Assembly: GCF_000517105.1 (NCBI RefSeq)
Contig: NZ_KI912148.1
Location: forward strand, 1 to 64,000
Direction of reading: 5' to 3'
Length of the DNA: 64,000 nucleotides
DNA from: Fischerella sp. PCC 9605
GTDB taxonomy: Bacteria > Cyanobacteriota > Cyanobacteriia > Cyanobacteriales > Nostocaceae
A program made the position numbers and the translations under genes. The notes below the pieces were generated by a model that saw only the letters and a list, made by a program, of their open reading frames with translations, had not been told where the DNA came from and did not search any database. Below, piece by piece: positions 55,279-64,000 of the stretch (position 1 is the first letter of the stretch; each line of letters opens with the position of its first letter).

Positions 55279-58200
55279 ATGTCAGCATTAGAAGAAAAAA
55301 GTATGGTTCCCACTGTATTTGTGGGTGTGGGTGGGACGGGAGTAGAAGTATTGTCGCGGGTGCGGCGATTAGTAGAAGAAACTTATGGTAGTTTAAAAAA
55401 TTTTCCGATAATTAGTTTTGTAAGTATAGATACAGATAAAGATTACAAAGTTAGCAATCCAGAGGCGGCGGGTTCGCCTTTACAAGACCATGAAAAACAT
55501 TGGGCAAGTGTCAGTGGTAGAGAAGTACAAGACATTTTGTCTAATATGGAAAATTATCCTTGGATTGAGTCTTGGTTTCCCAGAGAATTAGAGCGCAATA
55601 TTGGTGCATTAGAAGCAGGTGCAGGTCAAATTCGTGCCTGCGGTCGCTTCGCCTTTTTTTATAATTACCACAAGATCAAAGCCAGATTTCATGAGGCGTG
55701 CGATCGTGTCAAAGGTCACGATCATATTATGCTGGATAAATACGGCATTAGAGTTCAAAGTAGTGGTTTAAATGTTTTTGTCGCCGCCTCTATTTCTGGT
55801 GGTACTGGTAGCGGTATGTTGATTGACCTCGGTTACTGTATTCGTAACTGGCTCAAAGGACAAGGGAGTCCTTTAATTACAGCAATTGTACCGATGCCTA
55901 ATGCTTTTGCCAATATTAATGTAGGCGATCGCGTTCTTGCCAATGGCTACGCTGCGTTGATGGAATTAAGCTATTTTTCTGACCATAGAACTGAGTATGT
56001 AACTCAATTTAGTTCTGGTTTAGTGGATGAAGTTAAGAGCAAACTTCCACCTTTTGATTTTACTTATTTAGTTGGAACAAAGAATGGCGAAAGTGAGTTT
56101 AATATTGAGCAACTGCGAGAAATGATCGCTCAAAATATTTTCTTAGATTTAACTTCTGACTTTGCACCGCATAAACGTTCAATTCGAGATAATATTAAAG
56201 GTTCGTGGGCACAAGCAGACCCAGGTGGAAGGGGCTATCCCAAAAATTTTATGAGCTTTGGTCTGGCAACAATTGAAATTCCTATAGCTCAGATTCGTGC
56301 TTCTTTATCTAGTCGCTTGGGTATGGATTTAATTAATTGGTGGTTAAATGAATCCGTACCTCTACCAGCAAACGTTTTAGATTTGGTACAAGGCGATATT
56401 CTTAAACGCCTGCGATTAACAGAAGCCGAATTGTTGACAGACATTGCTGCGGCACAAGATAAATCTTATATATCAGAAATTTCTGCCTGGGTTAATACTA
56501 TCCGCAATGAAATCGCTACAGATAATAAACTGCAATGTACCCATCAAGGTGTAAATGTGATTGGAGCAGAGCGTGGTAAAATTTTGGAGTTTGACAAATA
56601 TCTGACTTCTAAAGTTGATGAATATCGCGTCAATCACTTGCGGGAATTAAGCCCTGATGAGCGCACCCACGGCGATTTTCTCCAAAAAATGTATGACAAC
56701 CGCAATCGCATTATTCAACAAAGCAGAAAAGCTATAGAGACGGAATTTTATAAAATAATTAGCGATCGCAACCAGGGGCCAAAATTTGCCGATGCTTTTC
56801 TGACCACAGTGCGTCAATTATTTGCCAATACAACTGAAAAATTTCGCCGAGAGTCGGAAAAAACTTGGCAACCCAACGAAATTAATCGTCAGCGACAGTA
56901 TGAAGCAGCGCTGCAAGATATCATCCAATTTAAAAACTTGTTTGGTTTAACAAAACAAGCTCAAATGGAAAAGTATTGTGAGGATGCACTCACAGGTTTA
57001 GAAGCGAGCTTCATTGCTTTTATTCAACGTAAAAGCCGTACTTTAGCTCTAGAAGTAATTGCCCGGATGCAGGAACATTTAGATATAATGGAACGGCGAC
57101 TGGCGCGGTTTAATCAAAAGTTGAAACAATTGCGTGACGATTTTAAACAAAAAGCCGATCGCGAAGCTGACAGTGCTGATGCTCTCAAAATTAACGGGTT
57201 TAAACTTTATAACCGAGAAGAACTCAATCTGCTTTATCAAGATATGATTGAACAGTTAGCGGGAGCTTCTGAAGGTAGCCAGAGCTTGTATGAACTTGGA
57301 CTAAATCAAATTTGCTCAACAATGGCGGAAGATGTGTTGAGAGATATCAGTCCCCTGTGGAAACAAACCCGCGCCGCAGGTGAAGTTATGCAACTATTCG
57401 ACATCACTCAGTTGCATAACGTCCATGATGAGGACTTCAAAGCAACCATAGCCCAAAAAACTCAAATAGTTATCGAAAATTCTCCCCAACAAAGTCGATT
57501 GAAACAGGACTTAGCAGCGTGCGATCGCCTTTTAAAAACTTTACAAAATGATCCAGAAGCAATTCGTAGCAACATTCGTATCGCTCATCAAAAATCCCAA
57601 CCTCTAATACCACTTTCCCAAGCGGTTCTCTCAGGTGCTGATGCTGGATTTACCCCCGCCATCAATACTAAAGTCGCCGTAGTTGGTGGTCGCAACAGCA
57701 GCGATCCGGCTGTCATCAAACTAATACCCTATTTACAAGAACGGGTAGGAAACGCTGACTCTATCACCCCTCTAGGACAACAAGAACGACATCGGATCGT
57801 TTTTGTCCAAGAAAAAGGCGGTTTTTCCTTGCGTTGTATTGATGGTATGCGCAAACTACGCCAATCCTACCAAGACTGGAAAGGAAAGTCGATTGAAGCA
57901 AAAAGGGCGCGTCTTAAGGGTGAAAGTAAAGACCCTCCCATCCCCGTCCACATACAAAAAGAACCTCCTTTTTGGGATGTGTTTCCCGAAAATCCACAAG
58001 TGTTTAAACTGGTAGTGCAAGCAAGAGCCTTTGAAGTATTGCGGCTAGAGGAAAACCGCAACACCAAAGAAAAGGTGATTCGCTACACTCGCCAAACTAA
58101 AATTGGGTCAGAAAATGTAGAAATAGCTTCTAGTTGGGAAGAAGTGGTACAAGTACTAGAAGTGTTAGCATGTCGCCCCGATCAAGAAGAAATTCGCCGT

Positions 58201-58584
58201 CAGGTGATGGAAAAACTGCAAAGCGCCGACCAATTACAGAACAAGCAAAACTTGTATAACCAACTAATCACCTATTTAGAATGGCGAGAAGCAGAACTAG
58301 AGGAATTTGGCGGAAGCGATCGCCCAGAATACAAACGTGAAGCAGCAATTATTGAGGATGTCATCACTGCTTATAAACTACATGATGACAAAGTTATAGA
58401 GCCACCAGAAATACCCAAGCAACCTAAAGTTACTGACCTGCCAATTACACCCAACCCATCAGAAGAAACTCTCTCTGATTCTGTTTTTTGTACCCAATGC
58501 GGTGAGCAAAACCCCACTAAGTCTAATTTTTGCTTCAACTGTGGTGCTCAGTTGGTGAAACGTCGAACATCCTTTAATAACTGA
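55279..58584 (+). CDS. Large tubulin/FtsZ-superfamily protein with C-terminal zinc ribbon
   Basis: A 1101-residue protein; AGGAG precedes the ATG. The N-terminal 400 residues are tubulin-like: nucleotide-binding FVGVGGTGVEVLSRV (about 14-28), SFVSIDTDKDY, the GALEAGAGQIRACGR loop and the tubulin signature SISGGTGSGML (about 174-184). Long helical, partly coiled-coil regions follow (about 400-780), then a mixed domain and a C-terminal zinc ribbon, CTQCGEQNP...CFNCGAQL (about 1073-1094). It belongs to the large tubulin-like group (Tubulin_2 type) rather than FtsZ. Third gene of the cassette. GTP binding and polymer formation are inferred. Confidence 0.87.
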   Translation: MSALEEKSMVPTVFVGVGGTGVEVLSRVRRLVEETYGSLKNFPIISFVSIDTDKDYKVSNPEAAGSPLQDHEKHWASVSGREVQDILSNMENYPWIESWFPRELERNIGALEAGAGQIRACGRFAFFYNYHKIKARFHEACDRVKGHDHIMLDKYGIRVQSSGLNVFVAASISGGTGSGMLIDLGYCIRNWLKGQGSPLITAIVPMPNAFANINVGDRVLANGYAALMELSYFSDHRTEYVTQFSSGLVDEVKSKLPPFDFTYLVGTKNGESEFNIEQLREMIAQNIFLDLTSDFAPHKRSIRDNIKGSWAQADPGGRGYPKNFMSFGLATIEIPIAQIRASLSSRLGMDLINWWLNESVPLPANVLDLVQGDILKRLRLTEAELLTDIAAAQDKSYISEISAWVNTIRNEIATDNKLQCTHQGVNVIGAERGKILEFDKYLTSKVDEYRVNHLRELSPDERTHGDFLQKMYDNRNRIIQQSRKAIETEFYKIISDRNQGPKFADAFLTTVRQLFANTTEKFRRESEKTWQPNEINRQRQYEAALQDIIQFKNLFGLTKQAQMEKYCEDALTGLEASFIAFIQRKSRTLALEVIARMQEHLDIMERRLARFNQKLKQLRDDFKQKADREADSADALKINGFKLYNREELNLLYQDMIEQLAGASEGSQSLYELGLNQICSTMAEDVLRDISPLWKQTRAAGEVMQLFDITQLHNVHDEDFKATIAQKTQIVIENSPQQSRLKQDLAACDRLLKTLQNDPEAIRSNIRIAHQKSQPLIPLSQAVLSGADAGFTPAINTKVAVVGGRNSSDPAVIKLIPYLQERVGNADSITPLGQQERHRIVFVQEKGGFSLRCIDGMRKLRQSYQDWKGKSIEAKRARLKGESKDPPIPVHIQKEPPFWDVFPENPQVFKLVVQARAFEVLRLEENRNTKEKVIRYTRQTKIGSENVEIASSWEEVVQVLEVLACRPDQEEIRRQVMEKLQSADQLQNKQNLYNQLITYLEWREAELEEFGGSDRPEYKREAAIIEDVITAYKLHDDKVIEPPEIPKQPKVTDLPITPNPSEETLSDSVFCTQCGEQNPTKSNFCFNCGAQLVKRRTSFNN

Positions 58585-58871
58585 TAGAAACGCTTATCAA
58601 AACAGAAAAACGTCTTTGCGACTCCGCGTTTGGCTGTCTTTCGCGTCAGTTTTTAGCTGAGGATATACTTTAAAGCATTTTAACGACTTATGCAAAATTT
58701 GAACTATATTTTAACACAACTTTACTATTTTTAAAATTTTAAAAACGTCTTCATATCATGAAATAGTAATTTCTGTAGTCTAATTGACGACAGTTTAATA
58801 AAAAATAGCATACACTAGGAAATATAAGCCTCCTCTAAAAAATAAAACTGGGGAGGACATATGGGATATCA
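58585..58871. other. Intergenic region after the tubulin-like gene
   Basis: 287 bp. A GACTCCGCG/GTCTTTCGCG repeat-like stretch lies near 58617-58650; the rest is AT-rich. No terminator is obvious, so read-through to the dioxygenase is possible. Confidence 0.35.
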
Positions 58872-58892
58872 ATGTGCGAGGAGGTAATTCCT

Positions 58893-59561
58893 ATGCAAAT
58901 AGTCCAGGGATCAACAGAGTTAGAATATGCCTTTCTGTTTACTCTTAGAAAGGTAAATTCCATAACTACAGGAGGTTTTAAACCATTTTTTGATAATTTA
59001 CCTGTTGACCCTTACATTAAAGGCAACTATCGCTTAAGAAGATTATCGCGTTTTATAGTTTCTGGAGATAAATTAATCAAACTACCTCATGGTTATCTCT
59101 TTCAAAGTAAAGATTACAATCCCTTAGTGGGTGATATCAAAAGAGAGTTTACAGAATTAGAAGATGCACTCATAGAACTGGACATATTTAAAAATCTAGT
59201 TTTAGCATTTAGCGATTCCTGTAAACTGCACCCAGAAGCGGAAATAGGAGTGCATCAAATCAGAACTACTTGTACGCCGGATAATTTTGGCAACCCAGCA
59301 CCTGAAGGTATACATAGAGATGGTACTGATTTTATCGGTATCTTCTCAGTTGATAGAGACAATATTCAAGGTGGAGAAACACATTTATATACTGCCAAAA
59401 AAGAAAAGCCTGTTTTCAATAAAATTCTGAATCCGGGAGAACTACTATTAATCAACGACCATAAATTCTTCCACTATACTACTCCTATTAAACCGATCGG
59501 TGATGGTATAGGTACAAGAGATGTATTTGTGCTGACTTCTCCAAGTTTGCTTTCAGATTAG
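58893..59561 (+). CDS. 2OG-Fe dioxygenase family protein
   Basis: A 222-residue protein; start ATG 58893 (MQIVQGSTELEYAFLF) with GAGGAGG ten bases before. The segment EGIHRDGTDFIGIFSVDRDN carries the iron ligands His and Asp, QGGETHLY follows, and NDHKFFHYTTPI supplies the distal His, as in the 2OG-Fe_Oxy_2 group that includes amino-acid hydroxylases such as isoleucine dioxygenases. The substrate is not known; free amino acids are the best guess. Convergent with the DUF711 gene. Confidence 0.82.
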   Translation: MQIVQGSTELEYAFLFTLRKVNSITTGGFKPFFDNLPVDPYIKGNYRLRRLSRFIVSGDKLIKLPHGYLFQSKDYNPLVGDIKREFTELEDALIELDIFKNLVLAFSDSCKLHPEAEIGVHQIRTTCTPDNFGNPAPEGIHRDGTDFIGIFSVDRDNIQGGETHLYTAKKEKPVFNKILNPGELLLINDHKFFHYTTPIKPIGDGIGTRDVFVLTSPSLLSD

Positions 59562-59628
59562 TTGGTTGTTGTTGGTTGGTAGTTGTTTGGGTTATCAACC
59601 AACAACCAACTACGAACAAACAACAATT

Positions 59629-60780
59629 TCAATTCACAGCAAATATTTGACAATCTACAAGATATGGGGAATTGAAAGCTGTCATTTCCCCAGCTTTCTT
59701 ACCCGGAATTGGAAACAATCTTGCTGATAGGGGTTTATCTAGCTTGATGGCTAGAGTTGCCATATCAATTAATATGGCTGCAATCTTTTCTATTGTGATA
59801 TCACCCTGAATAGGCACTGTATCAAGTCCACAACCACAAACTGCTGAATACAATAATAAGTTAGTAATATCATAAGTCTGTTCGTTAGCTCTTGCTGCTA
59901 AACCAATATCTTCGCAAACAGGAAGCATTAAACCAGAATAACCACATACTTTGACTGGTACATTTTTCAAAACACGAGTCAGCATACCAGAAATTGTCAG
60001 TGTTCCTAGATACCCAAACTTGCCACTCATGAGTTTTTCGTAAGCAAAAGCAATACTTTGTTTTTGATCCAAAGGTGATGTCAGTGATGTGTCAATGCCA
60101 TTGTATGTAATCGCAAATTTTGCAGATATTGTTTCAGCTATATCTGCTACTTGTTTTAATTCTTCTGCCAAGAGGATTCGGAGATTTTCTTCTGCTGCTT
60201 GAATATCATGGTTAGCTAGAGAAAAGGCTTTCATTACCAACTCACTGCACTCTACACCAATCGCAAAAGATGTATTGCCTTTATGATATGCAGTCGGGAA
60301 AAATGGTATACCTGGCTGGCAATTTGCCCAAGCACAAAAGCGAAAGTTACCATAACCATTTTCAGTTTCTTGGGAAATGCGTTTAATCACTTTTGCAGAT
60401 TCCCAAGCGGTTTCAAAGTTTATGCCAGTTTCTCTATCTCCAATCTTACTGGAAGAATAAATTACTGAAGTATTTTTGTTAATATCTGGGATGATTGCTA
60501 TAGTTTTCGCTTGGCTGGCATAACCAATATTGAAAAAACTGACATTAAGTTCGCGACAAAGTGGATCTAGAATTTGAATTTCACTCACTATTTCGGGTGT
60601 AGACAAGCCTTGCAAATATTCTTCCCAAGGGTTAGTAGCAATTCTGGTTGTTTGAACTTCGTATCCGTATTGCTCAAAAAAATCCTTTGCTTCCTGATTA
60701 AAATTAGCAGCTTGTTTAATTTTCTCTTTTTCTCTAGGAGTTTGCAGTGATATACCTGTTGTAATGGTTCTAATTTTCAT
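59629..60780 (-). CDS. DUF711 (UPF0210-like) family protein
   Basis: A 383-residue protein beginning MKIRTITTGISLQTP. Glycine-rich segments GYASQAKTIAIIPDINKN, AWANCQPGIPFFPTAYHKGN, GVECSELVMKAF and AVCGCGLDTVPIQGDIT are typical of DUF711/UPF0210 proteins, whose fold is related to glycyl-radical-like barrels but without a known activity. The several conserved Cys and the CGCGLDT loop near the end may form the active site. Alone on its strand. Confidence 0.8.
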   Translation of the reverse strand: MKIRTITTGISLQTPREKEKIKQAANFNQEAKDFFEQYGYEVQTTRIATNPWEEYLQGLSTPEIVSEIQILDPLCRELNVSFFNIGYASQAKTIAIIPDINKNTSVIYSSSKIGDRETGINFETAWESAKVIKRISQETENGYGNFRFCAWANCQPGIPFFPTAYHKGNTSFAIGVECSELVMKAFSLANHDIQAAEENLRILLAEELKQVADIAETISAKFAITYNGIDTSLTSPLDQKQSIAFAYEKLMSGKFGYLGTLTISGMLTRVLKNVPVKVCGYSGLMLPVCEDIGLAARANEQTYDITNLLLYSAVCGCGLDTVPIQGDITIEKIAAILIDMATLAIKLDKPLSARLFPIPGKKAGEMTAFNSPYLVDCQIFAVN

Positions 60781-61400
60781 ACTTAAAAAGTATCCAATAA
60801 TTTATTAGTTTGCGAAAATCTATAAAAAAGGTTCAGAAGCGTCTTGATGTAGATTATCTTTAGTGCTTTTGTTAGCTTATAACTTTTCTTTGTGTCTTTG
60901 TGCCTACCCTGCAGGAAGCCGAGTAAAGCGCGTCTATGTGGTGAAAAATAAATTTTATTAACCACCAAGACACTAAGACACCAAGTTAAATCACAATCAA
61001 ATTGGAGTTTTTTAATCCATATTTACAGAGCTACCTATAAATCTATACTGACATATTATTCAGAAAACGATCAGTCTGAAAATCAGCGAAACAGCCAAAT
61101 TAAATATAAAATCTGTTATAGGACTAATATTTGATTTTTGAAAAGATACGTAGGGGAGGCAAAAAGGGGTGTGGATTTTCCTCCCCCTTTATTGCCGTTG
61201 CGTTACGCCAAAGGCTAACGCACTATTCTAAGTTTTTGGTGCCCGTACTCTCGCCGATAACACACCCTACGTGTACTTAAATTTTTTCAATTATTAAACC
61301 GGATTGCTATAGGATACGCTAGCGTTAATTTAAAGGGTTTAGGTGCGTTAAGCTAACGCCTAACACACCCTATTAGCGAATGAATGTTACAAGCTTTAAA
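60781..61400. other. Intergenic region with dispersed repeats
   Basis: About 620 bp with no supported gene. Contains ACCACCAAGACACTAAGACACC (60962-60983), also present near 50191 and 51009 in other forms, and GTTGCGTTACGCCAAAGGCTAACGC and GGTGCGTTAAGCTAACGCC inverted motifs near 61197-61221 and 61341-61360. Confidence 0.5.
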
Positions 61401-62228
61401 TTAAATTTTGAGTGTTGCTAAACCTAAGTAGCGAATACCAATTGGGGAGATTTGAAAACGACAAGGTAGAATTTCTAAACCGAGGGAGAATGCCTGTCGC
61501 AATAACTTGCCATATACAGGATCGGCACTATCACCAGGAGCAAACTCATCACAATCACCCCTATTGATAAAGTAAAGCATCACTGCACGACTTTGAGGCA
61601 GTAGTGCCATCAATTCTCGCAAGTGTTTTTGTCCCCGTGTTGTTTCCGTATCGGGAAATAGCGCTAACTTACCTTGTGCCCAAGTGGTATTTTTCACTTC
61701 TAAATATATTGGGTGGTTGTTGTCTGTTAATAGCAATGCACTATTTTTTGGTGACGAAGTTTCAGACAAGATAGTACTATCTGGGTCTAGTGGCAGTGTA
61801 TTTGATTTTTGAATTATTGTTGCTGTTGAAGATAGAAAAAAATCCACCCGACTTTTTTTATCTTGTCCGTAGGCTACTTCACCACGAATTTGGCTATACT
61901 TACCCAGCTGAGGGAAAAGATTTTTTTCTAAAGCTAACTTTACGATCCGATTTGGTAAAGCAGTATTGATACCTACCCAAGTTGGCTTGTTATCATGCAA
62001 TTGAATCATTTCCCAGGTGTAAGCCAATTTACGGTTAGGATTATCACTTTTGGAAAGCTGCACTGGATTACCTGGAATACAAACTCCTGTCATTGGCCCG
62101 GTATTCGGACAGTGTGCTGTTACTACCTCTCCAGATGCAAGTTCAACATCAGCAAAAAAGCGCTTGTAGCGTTTTAGCAGGATACCAGGATATAAGGGTG
62201 GGTAACGGTAAAGGTAGTCATTTGTCAT
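61401..62228 (-). CDS. sfsA: SfsA family DNA-binding/nuclease protein
   Basis: A 275-residue SfsA protein. Typical segments are YPPLYPGILLKRYKRFFADV, TAHCPNTGPMTGVCIPGNPV, YTWEMIQL, GEVAYGQDKKSRVDFFL (nuclease-like D-x-x-L strand), YLEVKNTTWAQG and FPDTETTRGQKHLREL. The E-x-K of LEVKN and the upstream RVDF Asp form a restriction-type active site. It was first described as a sugar fermentation stimulation protein and later as a DNA/RNA nuclease. The insert LPLDPDSTILSETSSPKNS (about 147-165) is longer than usual. The ATG itself lies in a TGACAAA heptamer array. Confidence 0.92.
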   Translation of the reverse strand: MTNDYLYRYPPLYPGILLKRYKRFFADVELASGEVVTAHCPNTGPMTGVCIPGNPVQLSKSDNPNRKLAYTWEMIQLHDNKPTWVGINTALPNRIVKLALEKNLFPQLGKYSQIRGEVAYGQDKKSRVDFFLSSTATIIQKSNTLPLDPDSTILSETSSPKNSALLLTDNNHPIYLEVKNTTWAQGKLALFPDTETTRGQKHLRELMALLPQSRAVMLYFINRGDCDEFAPGDSADPVYGKLLRQAFSLGLEILPCRFQISPIGIRYLGLATLKI

Positions 62229-62400
62229 TTGTCATTTGTCATTTGTTAGTAGTTAGTGGTTAGTAGTTAGTAGTTAGTGGTTAGTAGTCATTGGTCATTG
62301 GTCATTTGTTATTGGTTCTTTCCCTTACTCCCCATCTCCCCATCTCCCCATCCCCCACTCTCCCACTCCCCCCATCTCCCCATCTCCCCATCCTAAAATA
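62213..62400. repeat. Heptamer arrays upstream of sfsA
   Basis: GTCATTT units (62217-62246, overlapping the sfsA start), GTTAGTA/GTTAGTG units (about 62246-62290), TCATTGG units, then CCCCATCTCCCCATC blocks (62332-62400). Divergent from the TPR gene at 62500. Confidence 0.9.
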
Positions 62401-62499
62401 AGGAATGAGTCAACCGTAGGCTGGAGTTTAAAGTATAAAGGATGAAGTGAATTGTTTTCATTTTGATATTCTTCTGCCTTCTGTCTTTAAGCAAACGCC

Positions 62500-63771
62500 A
62501 TGAATGATGATTTTTACAATAGTGGATTGGAAAGAGCTAAGCAAAAAGACTATGCTGGAGCCATTGAGGATTTTACCCGTGCTATACAGATAAATCCTTA
62601 TTTTGCCGAAGCTTACTATCAACGGGGTTTAGCATACTATGATTTGGAAGAAATTCTCCAAGCTGTTTCTGATTACACCGAAGCCCTTAAGCTTAATCCC
62701 GAAAGTTTTGAGGCTTATTATTGTCGGGCGTTAGCGCGAGTAGCGCTGAAAAATCTGCCGGGTGCGCTTGCAGACGTAGATAAAGCTATTCGTCTCAATC
62801 CTCATTATGCAGCGGCTTATAGTTTGCGGGGAATTATACACCGCAAACAGGGGTATATTTATGAGGCGATCGCTAATTTTAAAAAGGCAGCGGAACTATA
62901 TCTACAGCAAAAGGATAAAGAAAACTGTCGCCTCTGTTTAGAAAAGATTAAACAACTGCAACCAAAAGAAAATCCTGCTGTGGTTCTCCAACCAGCTTCC
63001 CCAACTGCACCTATAATGTCGCCAAAGGAATATTTTACCCAGTTATTGGAAAGGGCAGAAAAGGGAGACACTCGCCAAGCGTTGGAAGATTTAAACTGGG
63101 CATTGCAAGTTGATCCGCAGGATGCACAAGCTTATTGCTGTCGTGGGGTTGTGCGTTGCAAACTGGGTAATTATCGGGAAGCGATCGCAGATTTTAACCA
63201 AGCACTACAACTTAATTTTCAAGATGCGATTGTCTATCGCAACCGGGGAAAAGCCCGTTCCCAATTAGGAGATCATCAAGGGGCGATCGCCGATCTCAAC
63301 AAAGCACTCCAACTTCAACCCGAAGATGCACTCATTTATGTTGCCAGAGGAAATGTCTATCGGGTAATGGGTAATTATCTCGGTGCTGTACAAGATTATA
63401 CTAAGGCGCTGCAAATCAATCCTGATGATGCTCAAGCTTACTATAATCGCGGTCTTGCTTACACTTGCTTAGAAGAAATGCAACGTGCCTTTGCAGATTA
63501 TCAGCAGGCAGCAAGTATTTTTTGTGAGAAAGAAGACTGGGGAAATTACCAGCAAGTTATAGATAGTCTCAAAAAAATCCAAACTCCTAGTTCTGAGTCT
63601 AAACAAGCAAGGTATATGCTGCTACGACAGCGTTTGTTGAGACTGGTTGGTGGCTATTGGGAAATCGCCCAACGACTGATTGAACAGGCGAAAAGATACC
63701 ATCCTGGGATGTCAGAGGAATGGTATATGGAAAAAGTCATAGATGATTTAGAACGCGATCGCGGTGGATAA
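62500..63771 (+). CDS. TPR-repeat protein
   Basis: A 423-residue soluble protein with two TPR blocks: about residues 4-140 (NSGLERAKQKDYAGAIEDFT and following units) and about 185-350 (LERAEKGDTRQALEDLNWAL and four more), joined by a linker rich in Pro and Ala (LQPASPTAPIMSP). The C-terminal 70 residues are basic and helical (RYMLLRQRLLRLVGGYWEIAQ) with no known domain. No signal peptide. Function: probably a protein-binding scaffold. Confidence 0.88.
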   Translation: MNDDFYNSGLERAKQKDYAGAIEDFTRAIQINPYFAEAYYQRGLAYYDLEEILQAVSDYTEALKLNPESFEAYYCRALARVALKNLPGALADVDKAIRLNPHYAAAYSLRGIIHRKQGYIYEAIANFKKAAELYLQQKDKENCRLCLEKIKQLQPKENPAVVLQPASPTAPIMSPKEYFTQLLERAEKGDTRQALEDLNWALQVDPQDAQAYCCRGVVRCKLGNYREAIADFNQALQLNFQDAIVYRNRGKARSQLGDHQGAIADLNKALQLQPEDALIYVARGNVYRVMGNYLGAVQDYTKALQINPDDAQAYYNRGLAYTCLEEMQRAFADYQQAASIFCEKEDWGNYQQVIDSLKKIQTPSSESKQARYMLLRQRLLRLVGGYWEIAQRLIEQAKRYHPGMSEEWYMEKVIDDLERDRGG

Positions 63772-64000
63772 ATCTGCAAGGTTGAAAGAATGGGGAACAG
63801 ATTAAACAAGTAAGTTTTCAGTAGTTTATAAAAGACTCTTCATCTTTATTCACGATTTTGATTCTCTTTTTCACCGGAAAAGTGCATAAGTTGATTGTAG
63901 GAACACCTAATAGTAACCAAGTCGATTTCTGAGAAACGTTAGAACGCTTAAAAGTGAATAGCACTCAACTAAGCTGAAGCTTTTGGATAGTAAAGGTTTA
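63772..64000. other. Right-edge intergenic sequence
   Basis: 229 bp after the TPR gene, AT-rich. I see no gene, terminator or RNA here. Confidence 0.4.

Noticed and set aside
1-64000. tRNA or rRNA genes
   Set aside because: No GGTTCGAAT-type T-arm with a matching acceptor stem or conserved rRNA stretch was noticed; a covariance search would be needed to exclude them.
1-64000. HIP1 octamers GCGATCGC as regulatory sites
   Set aside because: They are spread over genes and gaps alike, as in most cyanobacterial genomes, so single copies carry no site-specific meaning.

Overview
The window looks like chromosomal DNA of a filamentous, heterocyst-type cyanobacterium (Nostocales). Grounds: very frequent HIP1 octamers (GCGATCGC), heptanucleotide tandem repeats of the Nostocales kind (GTTAGTA, GCCCAAT and GAGTCAA units), a CnfR/PatB-type nitrogen-fixation regulator, a PedR-like regulator and many cyanobacterial housekeeping genes. 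The species cannot be named from the sequence alone.

Layout. 1-2.4 kb: the tail of an unknown gene, then type 2 isopentenyl-diphosphate isomerase (fni) and an alpha/beta hydrolase. 2.65-17.6 kb: a complete subtype I-D CRISPR-Cas locus on the minus strand. In transcription order it runs cas3' (helicase only), a DUF433 antitoxin-like gene with the stump of a broken toxin gene, cas10d with its HD domain, csc2, csc1, cas6, cas4, cas1, cas2, leader, then 42 identical 37-bp repeats with 41 spacers. A divergent WYL-type regulator flanks cas3'. Inside cas10d, a strong Shine-Dalgarno followed by an in-frame GTG marks the separately translated small subunit Cas11d. 18-31.6 kb: cnfR, a membrane protein with decapeptide repeats, an acetoacetate-decarboxylase-family protein, dnaK, an orphan CdiA-CT-like toxin candidate with a possible immunity gene, dus, an NTF2-like protein, a PLP decarboxylase, a proline-rich small protein, ychF and a 2OG-Fe(II) oxygenase. 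32.5-41.2 kb: TPR lipoprotein, RmlD-like SDR, pentapeptide-repeat protein, large hybrid histidine kinase, rfbB. 41.2-50.1 kb: BASS transporter, DUF1579 and VOC genes, glycosyltransferase, DUF6391, pedR-like, fructokinase, gluconokinase and a HEAT-repeat protein, with several gene stumps between them. 50.3-52.4 kb: leuC-leuD. 53-58.6 kb: a three-gene cassette of a membrane-anchored PstS-like binding protein, a membrane vWA protein and a giant tubulin/FtsZ-superfamily protein with a C-terminal zinc ribbon. 58.9-63.8 kb: a 2OG-Fe dioxygenase, DUF711, SfsA and a TPR protein.

How the genes work together. Cas1, Cas2 and Cas4 acquire spacers. Cas6 cuts the array transcript at repeats whose minus-strand 3' end reads ATTGAAAC. 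Csc1, Csc2, Cas10d and Cas11d form the Cascade-like complex, and Cas3' with the Cas10d HD domain degrades targets. The leader carries a near-consensus promoter (TAGACA, 17 bp, TATGAT on the minus strand) and copies of a 12-mer also found at the end of cas2. Tandem TGTCC-type boxes between cas3' and the WYL gene are candidate operators.

A second theme is heavy repeat traffic. MITE-like elements sharing one inverted end have broken the toxin partner of DUF433, supply the stop codon of the WYL gene and sit next to a TetR stump. Short tandem and dispersed repeats are translated in frame within a PLP decarboxylase, a histidine kinase, an oxygenase and an SDR, and they supply the start codon of sfsA. 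The least understood unit is the tubulin-like/vWA/binding-protein cassette. I saw no rRNA or tRNA genes, integrase or intact transposase, but this was reading by eye, not a covariance-model search.
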